64,000 nt of DNA from Anthopleura xanthogrammica (Eukaryota > Cnidaria > Anthozoa > Actiniaria > Actiniidae). The stretch lies in NCBI GenBank assembly GCA_964019055.1, contig OZ025214.1, positions 2,473,501-2,537,500 on the forward strand, given 5' to 3'. This document shows positions 1 to 9,797 of this stretch, piece by piece. Made by a program: the position numbers and the translations under genes. The number at the start of each line of letters is the position of its first letter. Position 1 is the stretch's first letter. The notes below the pieces were generated by a model. The model did not search any database. It was not told the origin of the DNA and saw only the letters and a program-made list of their open reading frames with translations.

Positions 1-1046
1 CTGTTTCATCTTTTGGCGAAGCAGCTTTCTCAGTCTTTGAATCTTCTTCTACATTCTTGTACCTCTTTTTCAAAAATCCTTTAAGTCTTTCTTTTTCAAC
101 TCCTGAAATGTGTTCACTGACAATCCAATCAGCTGTGGTTTTACTAAGTGATGATAATACGTACTCATCCCAACCATGTCTGGAGATTTCTCTAGGGATT
201 TGGTCATCCAGTTTGCTAGCTTTTGCGATGAGCTTTACTTCTGCTAATGAAATGGCTGTAGAGTCTTTTGAATCTTTGCCCTTTTCAGTAGTAAGATGCT
301 TTCTTAAGGGCTTCAGTTTTCTTGGGCCTTTCAAGTGACAAGGAACATGGCGTCTGATTGATCCTCGGGGGTCATGCCTACCAGTAAGACCTGATGCCAC
401 TTTGGGTTTCAATTTTACAACACCACCAGCCTTGAACACCTTTTGAGCTTCCTTTTCCTGGTACGGACGCGTGTGTGGTGCACGAGATAGGACTACATCA
501 TCAGAAAACGAGAACCCAGTACTTATTTTCTTCAAATAACTTTTGCTTACTTCATTACTAGTTCTATCCGTTACCGCATGTGGATTTTGAGTTAAAACTT
601 GAACTAGTTTCTCATTCTGTTCGTTTTCAGGAGATTCTGATCTCTTTTTTCCTATGACATTAAGACTATTTTGTATAACAGCAGTAGAAACTAAAGAATT
701 ATAATGTGCAAGTCTTGAAGGCACAACATCCTCCGTGAAATAAGTTGAAGGTCTTTCTAGGGATTCAGCTGTGACTATAAACTCGTCACCTCCAACATAC
801 GGAACTTGAACCCCAGAAGCCACAGGAAAAAACTCGGCTCCATGAGATTTTGAAGGAGACAGCCCTCTTGATACTAGAAGAAAAATATCAATAAGTCGAA
901 TGTAAACAAAGAGAGATTTCAAAAAGTCAACTGATTGAAACTAGATATTCCCAATTTTTTGTAGTATGAATGGTTTAGACTATAAATTATAATATACCTG
1001 TATTTCGTGGCGTTGAATAGCCTCCTGCTGCAGATATATAAGCCAT
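1..1046 (-). CDS. Unrecognised protein, N-terminal part (runs off left edge)
   Basis: I see a two-exon 5' end on the minus strand. Exon 1 is 1046-998 (starts MAYISAAGGYSTPRNT). Exon 2 runs from 873 to the window edge and stays open throughout, about 305 residues visible. Splice sites are GT (997-996) and a pyrimidine-rich AG at 874-875. The protein is hydrophilic, rich in Lys, Ser and Thr, with no membrane segment or signal peptide. The last visible part contains HGWDEY, TTADWIVSEH and FLKKRYKN. I do not recognise the family. An exact X-box (RFX site) lies about 60 bases upstream of the start, which would fit a ciliary or sperm-axoneme role. That is inference from the promoter only. Confidence 0.7.
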
Positions 1047-1649
1047 TTTAGAGCTAAGGTTTTGTGTAGCATAGTAGCGAAATCGCCATTTTGAAGGAGA
1101 AACACGTTGTCATGGAGACAGTTGTATTTTCATTGAGCCTGCGGTGTTTTAACCACAGGAACCCCAAAAAGCAAAATCAAGCAAAGACAGTAATATTCAT
1201 AAAGAATTGTTTTTTTTATTTTACGAGGAAAATTGAAATCAATTTTCTCTTATAAAAGGTTTACTTTCAAGCCAGTCAATTTTCGTATTTATACTTTATG
1301 TTTATATGTAGATCTCTTTTTCTTTCTTCTCCATCGTAGCATGGTGGGTCAGAATTGTATCTACAGTTGCTTCAAGTCGTCCACTCTCTTTTCCTCGAAA
1401 GAAAGGGAGAGGAATTTTGGAAAGTCTATCCTAAGGTGATTTAGTAGGCGACCTTGTTTAATTTAAAAAATAAATCAATATATAAATTAATAAATAAATA
1501 AATGATACAAGTAGATCGAAAAGAAATTTTCATTTTCTTTGGCTTACTAAAAATCTTACATTGGGTGGAAATCGGGGAACTATGACTTCGAATGTGGGAA
1601 AATGTATATCAGAACGTTTGACTTTCCAAGCATTAATAGGTAGATTCAC
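1047..1649. other. Intergenic between unknown gene and H2A 3' end
   Basis: About 600 bases without a gene that I can support. It is A+T-rich, with AT-rich runs around 1455-1505. A half copy of the short CACAGG-AACCCC repeat lies at about 1146-1170, in the promoter of the left gene. Confidence 0.5.
1106..1119 (-). promoter_or_regulatory. X-box (RFX-factor site) upstream of the 1-1046 gene
   Basis: Read on the minus strand the 14-mer is GTCTCCATGACAAC. It matches the X-box consensus GTHNYYATRRNAAC at every position. It sits 60 bases upstream of the start codon at 1046, in the orientation of that gene. X-boxes at this distance are typical of ciliary gene promoters. Confidence 0.5.
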
Positions 1650-1664
1650 TTTATTTCATTTGGT

Positions 1665-1680
1665 GGCTCCTAACGGAGCC
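1665..1680 (-). promoter_or_regulatory. Histone mRNA 3' stem-loop of H2A
   Basis: On the minus strand the sequence is GGCTCC-GTTA-GGAGCC, a 6-bp stem with a 4-base loop, shortly after the H2A stop codon. This is the SLBP-bound element of replication-dependent histone mRNAs. The loop is GTTA rather than the usual TTTA/TTTC. An AATAAA signal follows at 1655-1650, so a polyadenylated form is also possible. Confidence 0.85.
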
Positions 1681-1699
1681 GTTTTTGTGAGTGAGTATT

Positions 1700-2068
1700 T
1701 TACTCTTTCTTCTTCTTGGGCAAAAGTACTGCTTGAATGTTAGGAAGAACACCACCTTGATAGATAGTAACACGGCTTAGCAATTGGTTCAGCTCTTCAT
1801 CATTTCTAACGGCTAACAGAATATGTCGAGGGATTATCCTGCGCCTTTTGTTATCTCGAGCGGCATTTCCAGCTAATTCTAGAACTTCTGCAGCAAGGTA
1901 TTCCAGAACAGCAGCCAGATAAACAGGTGCTCCGCTACCGATTCTTTTGGCGTAGTTGCCTTTGCGCAGGAAGCGATGAACACGACTGACAGGGAACTGC
2001 AAGCCAGCTTTTGAAGAGCGGGTTTTCGGTTTGGCTCGAGATTTTGCTCCTTTACCACGACCAGACAT
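1700..2068 (-). CDS. Histone H2A (divergent)
   Basis: An intronless 122-residue H2A core histone. It has the N-tail SGRGKG, the helix [20 protein letters not shown], the [17 protein letters not shown] stretch and the docking segment [15 protein letters not shown]. The acidic-patch Glu and Asp residues are kept. Several positions differ from canonical animal H2A: AKRIGSG in place of the usual AERVGAG, KRRRI in place of KKSR/KKTRI, and SRVTIYQGG in place of SGVTIAQGG. Basic residues are gained. There is no SQ(E/D)Φ tail, so it is not H2A.X. It is not H2A.Z by sequence. It pairs head-to-head with H2B and carries a 3' stem-loop, so expression is expected in S phase. It could be a germline or embryo subtype. 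Confidence 0.95.
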   Translation of the reverse strand: MSGRGKGAKSRAKPKTRSSKAGLQFPVSRVHRFLRKGNYAKRIGSGAPVYLAAVLEYLAAEVLELAGNAARDNKRRRIIPRHILLAVRNDEELNQLLSRVTIYQGGVLPNIQAVLLPKKKKE

Positions 2069-2503
2069 CTTTATTTCGACAAAATGCTAACACTTATACA
2101 AAAAACAATAATGATACACTGGAAAAAAATCAAGAAGCGCTACAATTTGTACTGAAAGAGAAGATCCGAATCCACCAATCAAAACCAAGATACTAAGAAA
2201 GAACCAATCAAAATGACGATCTTTATCTCGAAAATAAACACAGATAAACTTGACGTCTATGCCTGTCAATCTTGATATAAATGCCATGTAAGTGCTATAA
2301 AACTGTCCAATAGTGTTCGAGTTCACTGCAAAAACCTTTCTAGTGTCATATTTTTTATCCCTTTTCCTAAAACGTCCGAAAACATTTCAGACTCGTTTGA
2401 TCCGCTGCTCGAGTATAAATAAGCAAATCCTCAACTTTGAAATTTAATCTTACTCGTTTAATAGTAGGTATTGAGTAATATCGTGTAAGAAAACTCCAGG
2501 AGA
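2069..2503. promoter_or_regulatory. Shared divergent H2A/H2B promoter
   Basis: A 435-base spacer between the two start codons. CCAAT motifs lie at 2175-2179, 2204-2208 and 2307-2311. TATAAAT at 2414-2420 is placed for H2B, about 85 bases before its start codon. A TATAAG on the minus strand near 2095-2090 is very close to the H2A start codon, and I am unsure it is used. Confidence 0.7.
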
Positions 2504-2860
2504 ATGGCAAAGGCTCCTAAGAAAGGTGCAAAAAAAGGGGGAAAGAGAAAGGGAACTGGAGCAAAGAGAACCAAAAAGCGCAAGCAAAGTTATTCTATCT
2601 ACATCTACAAGGTCATGAAGCAGGTCCATCCTGACACTGGTATCTCCAGCAAAGCCATGAGCATCATGAACTCATTCGTTAATGACGTCTTTGAGAGGAT
2701 AGCAGGAGAGGCTAGTCGTCTTGCTCACCATAACAAAAGAAAGACCATTTCCTCCCGTGAAGTGCAGACCGCTGTTCGCCTTCTTTTACCCGGTGAGCTG
2801 GCCAAGCACGCTGTCAGTGAAGGCACCAAGGCTGTCACCAAGTACACAAGCAGCAAATGA
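2504..2860 (+). CDS. Histone H2B (divergent)
   Basis: An intronless 118-residue H2B. The histone fold reads [38 protein letters not shown], then [17 protein letters not shown] and the C-terminal AVTKYTSSK helix. The Lys corresponding to the ubiquitinated position near the C-terminus is present. The N-tail is unusually basic ([21 protein letters not shown]). In the middle, [12 protein letters not shown] replaces the canonical HYNKKSTITSRE. The gains in basic residues parallel those of the partner H2A. It has its own TATA box and a canonical 3' stem-loop. Confidence 0.95.
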   Translation: MAKAPKKGAKKGGKRKGTGAKRTKKRKQSYSIYIYKVMKQVHPDTGISSKAMSIMNSFVNDVFERIAGEASRLAHHNKRKTISSREVQTAVRLLLPGELAKHAVSEGTKAVTKYTSSK

Positions 2861-2886
2861 GTTGCCCCGGCAATTAACTAAACACC

Positions 2887-2902
2887 GGCTCCTTTAGGAG
2901 CC
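2887..2902 (+). promoter_or_regulatory. Histone mRNA 3' stem-loop of H2B
   Basis: GGCTCC-TTTA-GGAGCC, 26 bases after the H2B stop codon. This is the canonical SLBP-binding hairpin. AATAAA follows at 2912-2917, giving the gene both a stem-loop and a possible poly(A) signal. Confidence 0.9.
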
Positions 2903-2917
2903 ATCAAATGAAATAAA

Positions 2918-3519
2918 AGTGTATTGATCAAAGCTTTTCTATTTTATCATGATGATTACCTTCACGATAGGAATAAACTTCTCAGTGTTCAAGATCATTT
3001 TTGTGTTTGCCCACGCAAAACCTATTCAGGTTTTCAGCTTCGTACTTTCAGATATCAAATACCAGTAAACTTAATTCTAATTTATTAAAAATCTTTTTCC
3101 ACAAATTTTGGGTTAAACTATGACTTAGGGAGAATTTGAGCCGGGGTAGTTTGCGTTTGTTGGAAAAGGGTGGATCTTTCTTCCAGTCATTTTTGGCGCA
3201 AAGATGAGTTCAAATTTGATTTTTGCTTAGTTTTTACAAATAATTGTGTATTAAAAAATATCCTAGCTTTAAAAGCCTGAATATTAATTAAATTTTGAAG
3301 AATAAACTAGTTCTCTTCTTATGTAAAAGGAATACTTCACAAAAATGCTAAAAATTGTTGACAATTTTGAGCCCTGTGGTGGTCACGTGTCCATGACGTC
3401 ACTGTGGAACATGTGAACTGTAGCGCGGGAACCACTTCGGTACGAAAACCTTTCTCAAAACTTCGCATAGTTCTTTCTCCAAAAGCATAGAATTTAGCTT
3501 TTAATCGTTTCTTATTATC
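2918..3519. other. Intergenic between H2B and NSMCE4, with probable NSMCE4 promoter
   Basis: No gene seen. The right part (about 3380-3519) is the likely NSMCE4 promoter. It holds CACGTG at 3384-3389 and a GCGCGGGAA E2F-like motif at about 3423-3431. Confidence 0.45.
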
Positions 3520-6500
3520 ATGGGAGACGACGTGAACGAAGATCCAGAGCATTTTAACCCTCACGAAGATCGAGAGAAGCGAAAACAAGTTCGATATGAG
3601 TACCGCGAGCTGATCGCAGAAACAGAAAGTAAGCTATTGTTAGTAAGCGTTATTAAATGGTTATCTACTGCATGGGCTGTCCCTTTATAATTTTCGTTGT
3701 TTAAGCTCTAAAATTGCATGGATTTATAAGTTTCTGAGTTTTCCAGTATTAAGATTTGGTATTAGAAAGCTAAGTATCAGGGACAATTGGCGCCAAACAT
3801 TTCAAAACATAAGCTAAATGTTATGACAGTCGCATCTGATGAACTTATATTTAACGTCTCTAAGTGAAGGACCGTCATTTTACGACAATGATCAAGCTGC
3901 AGGTTTAACCATTTGCAGATACTAGTATTTTTAGAGCAAGATTTAACAGGTTTCTTTCTCGCTTACTGTTCCAAATTACACATAATATTTTGGTATTTGA
4001 AGTTGCTGGTGTCCATAACATTTCGTTTATAGTAATAACTTTCCTTTGTTTTATGCTTAACTTTTCTTTTCCTTTCAGAAAATAGCCTTGAATTTATCAA
4101 ACCAGAGTCTAAAGGTTTACACAAGGCTCTTGACAGGGCTGAAGAACTATTTGATGAAGGTAATGATAAGACACATAGTTTCAGGAACTAATATGTATCC
4201 AAGGAATAGTGCTAGTAGATTGCATGGGTGATCAAGCCCGGTGATCAAGCAGGGAATGATTCCTTAGGCCCAGTTCAAACATCAATCTTCTCATGAGCCA
4301 AACCTATTGACATCAAAGAAGACTGCCTTATTATCCATTGTTTTCAATGCTTTCGGCTTATGTGAAGTCCAATGTTTGAACTGGGCCTTAGTCCTTGAAG
4401 GTAGAGGCTTATGTCTAAAGCATACAGTGAAAGTTTTACAATGAAATGTAGAAGTTAATTTTTGTAAAAACAGAGAACCCAGTAATTCCCTCCGTAGATA
4501 AGCAACTACCCACATGTTGGAAAGTCTGAGGATCAGCTTTCAAACTCTGGGGGTGGTACACAGGGCATCAGCAGTGCACACCACCAGTACTTCCCTAAAA
4601 GAATTCCCAAGATTAGAAAAGAAATATTTTCTGGTGCACACTTATGAATAACTTAAAATAATTTACCCTAATTTTTTTTTAAATTTCCAGTCAAACAAAC
4701 AAGAGAAGCTGTTTTGGATTCTCGTTTCCTGGTTTTGGCATCAAAGCTTGGAAGACAACAAGTGCAGAAATTGCAGACACATCTTGTGAAATTTGATCCA
4801 GATGTTTTTGTTGAAAAATTGGTAAGATGAAATAAGTCCAAAACAATGTCATGCCTATATACTTAGAAAAGCCTTAAACTTGCCCAAGGTATTAAAATCT
4901 GTCTTTATAGACCTTTTTGCCTTGGGTGTAATATTTTCACATTTCACACCACATGTCATTCTCTCGAGAATAAGATCCTTTGTTTGAGTTGTATCCATAT
5001 TCATGTGTCTTCCCATGTGCAGCCATTAAACAAAGAAATTATACTCTAGGGAATGACATGTTGTCTGAAATGGGAAAACATCACGCCCAAGCCAAAAAGG
5101 TCTATTGTTGCCGATTCTCATTACAATCCTTGATCTTACTTAAAGATAACATTTATGGGTGGAAGAACTTTAACTCAAGTAGTAAATCAAGACGATGATG
5201 AAGATGAAGATGATGATGATACAGCTGGCACTTCAAGACCCAATAAAAGAAGACTCTTACAGCTTGATTGGGATAGACTTGGGAAAAAAGCTGCTTCAAA
5301 CTTAAAAAGAACTCCATGTTTGACATTCATGTAGGTTCATATTCCTTTCAAGCTTTTTTATTTTTATTTTATTCCCATCCCTTTTTGTTCTGACCTATTT
5401 TATTAACTGTTTTATTTTAGGTTTGGTCCTCTTGCAATTGGACCCCCTGTGAGAAAGATAAGGAAACCCATTGACCAAAGACCCAAAGATAAACCAAATG
5501 CTGCTCAGAAGGTTACTCCAAAACAGGTATGTGCTCTTGACTAACATGTATATAAGCATCCTTTGGCAGAACTTCTATCCTCCATTCTGAACTTGTGTAT
5601 TTTCCAGCTTGACAAAGTTGAAAGCCAAGAAGAAGCCACGACTGGTGAAGTATCAAGAGTGTACAAATGTTTGGTTAAGGCTACTGCACCTAGCAGTAAG
5701 TGAAACACTTTCAGACACATCTGTACTCCCACTCCATCCCTCCCCACACACTACCACTACCAAAGGAGATTTCTGAGGGGGTATATTCTGAAACCCTCCG
5801 GCATCACCATATAACTATCATCCACATAGACCTTTATAATAATACAGGATTGCACCAATTTCCTATGATCCATTTGCACTTCACAGCTATTGAGTTTCTT
5901 TCTTTTCTTTATTTTTCTTTTCTTCATTTTAGATCGAGAAGAAAGTTTTCAGCCAGTTGGTCTCTTCAAATTTATTGTCAACCCAGGATCATTCTCTCAA
6001 ACTATAGAAAATATGTTCCACTTATCATTTTTAGTTAAGGTAGGGTTATACTCATGTAGAGCGGTTTTCCAATGGGTGGGAAACATTTGGTACTGATTTA
6101 CAACATGTACATGGTATGATATGCCTTAACATTGAATTGGCTTCCCACTGTCTTCTAAAATTTCATCCGATCTCAACACATAGTTACAACTACAGTAAGA
6201 TACAGTATGGCTATGGTATGGCTGTGAATTTATCAGGTTGTTTCACACTCATACGAAAACAATTCTAATGTCTGGTAGAGGCAGTACATCAAGACAATTG
6301 TGCCGATAATCATGATTGTTTTTAATATTAGGATGGGAGAGCAAAAATAGAGATTGACAAAAGTACAGATCTACCAACTATTGGTTAGTATAAAAGAAGT
6401 TATGACAATAATTGATTCATTACAACTAGTTAATGGCTTAATTCAACTTAAAATCCATCCAGATTATAATATACTCCAGTAAAAATGTATGAGAAGACAA

Positions 6501-7984
6501 CATAAGATTGAAGTAATACGGTTGAACCTCTACATAATGGCCACCATTGGGACAGCATTTTGTGGCTGTTGTAGAGAGATGGCTGTTCTGGAGAGGTTTC
6601 AGTTAAAGTCTATGTATTAACTCAGTGGTAACTGAAACAAAATTTCCTGGCTGTCGGTAGGGGTGGCTGTTGTGGGGAGGTGGCCATGAATTAGTGGAGG
6701 CTCAACTGTAATCCCATGTTGATTTTTGTAACATTGCAGATTTAATGGCAAAATGCATCATTATGCAAGGATATGATATGGTTGTTCTGATTATATGTGA
6801 TATTACTAATTGCCTAGAAAATACTTTTGTTGCATTTTGTATGTTTTTGAATGTTTCAGTTACTGCAATTTTCATAAATATGCAAACTCTGTAATTGCGA
6901 GTTGCTCGCTGGAATTTGGTTTTTCACTGCCGCCAATCATTAATATAAAAGGTACCGACTGATTATTTTTGATTGATGGAAGCGATAAACCAAATTTCAG
7001 TGTGCAGCTCGCAGCTACCGAGTTCGCATGTTTATGAAAATAGCAGTAATGGAACATTTTTCAATTCCCCTAGTTCCATGTGAGCCTTACAAAGAAGGAC
7101 AATCCAGTAAGCCTGTCCTTAGGAGACAAGTTATTACACATTTGAGTTTACCTGAATTTAAGGTTAGTATTAGTAGTGATGAGAACATTCTTTGAAAATG
7201 GGATCTTACTTGAATCTTCAATATTTCTAAAAGGAATCTTAACCCTTTGACTACTGGGCAAATAGCGTGTGTTGTACCCCCTGTCCCTGGGCAGTTTTGA
7301 AGAATTCATCACAAAAAATCACATGTCAAATAAACTATATGCGCAGTAAATACAGACAAAAGATAGAGCTTCCAAAGAAATTTTATTCAAAAACGAGGTA
7401 AACAAAGGGCCAAACGATACCAAAAACTGTACCAAAAATAATCAAAAAAGGCCAAAAAGACAAGTTTAAAAATGCCAAACACAATTTTTTGCAAATCGCA
7501 CGCCAAATGTGAATTCGTACGAGCACTAAACAAAGGCAAATATTAACAGCCAAACAATGGGCCATCCTTTGTAAGGATGTGTAAGGAATCTTAAACACTG
7601 TTTGTTATACATGGGTGTGAGGAAAGAAGAGGGTTGTCAATATGCAAAATACAGCCGAGTCTGTGTATACTTTTGTGTCTCAACAAGTGAAAATACAGCC
7701 TAATAGGCCTTTTTTGAATTTGAGAAACAGGATGCATTGTGGTGTAACTTTGGTACAAACAGCACCATACAAGGTATGGCAAACAAAATATTTTTTTACC
7801 AAAACTAGACCACAATGTACCATGTTCCCAATCTCAGGAAAGATCTATGACTGATGAATATTGTGTTTGCTCTCTTTAGGAAATAGTCGAAGTATTTAAT
7901 ATCAAGAAACCAATGATCCCAACACGTGCAGCACTGAATGACGGTCAAGCTGGATTAACTAATGGTTTCCATGGTGATGAATGA
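3520..7984 (+). CDS. NSMCE4: SMC5/6 complex subunit NSE4 homologue
   Basis: Ten exons (3520-3628, 4079-4159, 4691-4821, 5146-5330, 5421-5526, 5608-5695, 5933-6039, 6332-6383, 7074-7162, 7880-7984) join in frame to about 350 residues. NSE4 is the kleisin that bridges the SMC5 and SMC6 heads in DNA repair and chromosome maintenance. Family landmarks are REKRKQVRYEYRELI near the N-terminus, the Nse3-binding segment TREAVLDSRFLVLASKLG, and the C-terminal winged-helix stretch PVGLFKFIVNPGSFSQTIEN followed by MFHLSFLVKDGRAKIEID. An acidic insert (QDDDEDEDDDD) lies at about residues 125-135. A MITE ends about 40 bases before the exon 4 acceptor. Vertebrates have two paralogues (A and B); I see one gene here. 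Confidence 0.93.
4264..4390. mobile_element. Harbinger-like MITE with TTA duplication
   Basis: Inverted termini GGCCCAGTTCAAACAT (left) and ATGTTTGAACTGGGCC (right) are flanked on both sides by TTA. A TTA target duplication is typical of PIF/Harbinger elements. It lies in NSMCE4 intron 2. The core resembles 9590-9670. Confidence 0.65.
4907..5106. mobile_element. MITE family B, copy 1
   Basis: Long inverted repeat. The left end reads TAGACCTTTTTGCCTTGGGT and the right end is its near complement (ending AAAAAGGTCTAT). The middle is also self-complementary. It lies in NSMCE4 intron 3. Related copies are at 25305, 32495 and 36403. Confidence 0.75.
6529..6711. mobile_element. MITE family D, copy 1
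   Basis: Inverted repeat with termini GTTGAACCTCTACATAATGG and GTGGAGGCTCAACTGTA. It carries repeated TGGCTGTTGT / GGTGGCC words. It is in NSMCE4 intron 8. The second copy is at 23371-23573. Confidence 0.65.
6862..7043. repeat. Fold-back element in NSMCE4 intron 8
   Basis: The left arm (TACTGCAATTTTCATAAATA onward) pairs with the right arm ending TTTATGAAAATAGCAGTAA over about 80 bases, with mismatches. I see no second copy in the window. Confidence 0.6.
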
Positions 7985-8139
7985 TTTATAATTGAATATT
8001 ATCCAATTTTCAATCAAGGCTGTCCCTTGCTGAACATAATTTTATAAATGATATTTTTACAGTACCAAAGAAAATACACTTTTGGAAGGAAATGAAATCA
8101 TTTCTTTTGTACTTTAAGCCTCATTTAAGGTGATTTTGA

Positions 8140-8362
8140 AAGAGGTTTATTTCTAGAGAGCTCTATCTCTGATATATAGCTGTTTTATAATTCAAAGCTC
8201 TCCTTGCAAACACTCTCATAAACAACCAGCTCTAGTTACAACCACGATTTTGAAACCATGTTTGCATTGCTGCTTGAGAACCCATTCTCATTAGCAACCA
8301 GCTCTAGTTACAACCACTATTTTGATTTCCCGAGGTGGTGGCTTGTGAGAGCTTTGACTGTA
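8140..8362. mobile_element. MITE family E, copy 1
   Basis: It contains AACCAGCTCTAGTTACAACC twice (from about 8223 and 8297). It ends with a terminus of the form GTGAGAGCTTTGACTGTA. A related copy is at 22667-22770. Confidence 0.5.
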
Positions 8363-8885
8363 TTTTCAACCAATGCACAGGGACGGCTGTATACTTCATG
8401 TGTGTTTAGGAACACTGTTAGTGGATCTTGGTGTACATTTTTGCATTGGTTTTGGATACTATTCCACAGCCTCCATAAAGTAGTAACTCAACAAAGGGTT
8501 ACTCCCTTCATGTACAAGTATACGCAAACACCTTATTTATAAGTTGCCATTGCAGATCATGACTCCAGTAAGCAAAAACATTTGTTCAGTGTAAAGATGT
8601 TAAAAATCTGTTGATTCAATTTTTTAACACACACATACTCCATGCAGGAAATGTGGTTCCCTAGGAAACATGGCTGAAAAACAATCCAGCGGTTGTGGGT
8701 AAAATCATGGGCTCACCTGCTTCCTATGAACTTTTATGTTTGTACTGAAATGCCTTTTCCATGAAAATCTCAACCAATTTTTGTGTTAGATTAAAGTTTT
8801 GAAGCAGCCATGTTTATTTTCTTGGACAATTTGCTGCATGTGTATATGCCCTGTCCTAGTATGAGTAATGAAAATATTAAATATG

Positions 8886-8921
8886 GGCTCCCTGTGGTTC
8901 CGTGAGACCACAGGAACCCCA
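8886..8921. repeat. Short palindrome, about 36 bp
   Basis: GGGCTCCCTGTGGTTCCG pairs with GAGACCACAGGAACCCC. It is a compact hairpin repeated at about 25269-25302 and 32147-32181, with half copies at 1146, 52667 and 52915. Confidence 0.55.
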
Positions 8922-9204
8922 AATTAAATTGTTACAGTTGCAATATTTAAGTAAAAAATGTGGATGTTTATGCAGCCTTATCATCAGATACAAGAAAAAA
9001 TAATAAATTGTTACAGTTATTAGATTTTAGAAATAGTTATAAGCACAGAATTATATTACGAGAATAAATATTTATAGAACAGAATTGCTGCCAATACTTG
9101 ACTACTTCTTTACATTGCTCCTCGTACTGTATTCTACTAATATTAAAGTAATATCAGTTTTAAAGGTTTTAGAGAGGTGCATTAAAATTACAAACTTGTA
9201 CTAC

Positions 9205-9421
9205 AGAGGCTTTGCACCACAGAATACAGGCTTTGCACCTCAGAATACAGGCTTCGCACCATCACGTGATGGCAGCCGTGATGACAGAAGGCAGGAACAA
9301 TTGAATCTGGTCTAATCTGATTTACACCAGAAAGAATTCAGTTTCCCAGGGGAAAAGACTAGTGTTCCTGCCTCCTGTCATGGCTGCCATCACATGATGG
9401 TGCGAAGCCTGTATTCTTAGG
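9205..9421. mobile_element. MITE family A, copy 1
   Basis: Arms of about 50 bases. The left one starts GGCTTCGCACCATCACGTGA and continues to GGCAGGAACA; the right one is its near-perfect complement. CAGGCTTYGCACC also occurs in tandem at the left edge. Other copies are at 16401-16551 and 15489-15529. Confidence 0.75.
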
Positions 9422-9797
9422 ATTGCAGATGTATACTTCAGTTTAGACAAGTTAATCAACTTCTATGATCACAAGAGGCACTTCGTGTTCAAGTTTGAGG
9501 AAAATCAATAAAGTTTAAAGATATGAAATGTTTTGGGAACTGCATACCAGTAACACAAATCATGCAGAATTTATGTCCATTCTATAATAATGTCACTACT
9601 CATGTGCATAACATAAAAGAAAACCACCTTATTATCCATTGATTTAATTGCCTTTGGTATTATTATGAGTAGAGCGGCATATGGATGAGGCCTTACTGTT
9701 GCTATACTTGTTGTGAGTGTGTTCCTTTGTTTTTTTAAATCTCTTAAAGTCATGAAAACATTCTTTTCCAGTTTTAATGTGTATTTATCTAAAATAT

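Larger units (their letters stand above)
7985..9797. other. Intergenic between NSMCE4 and LYAR 3' ends
   Basis: A convergent intergenic stretch with no supported gene. It holds a family E fold-back (8140-8362), a short palindrome (8886-8921), a family A fold-back (9205-9421) and a region around 9590-9670 related to the 4264 element. Confidence 0.6.
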
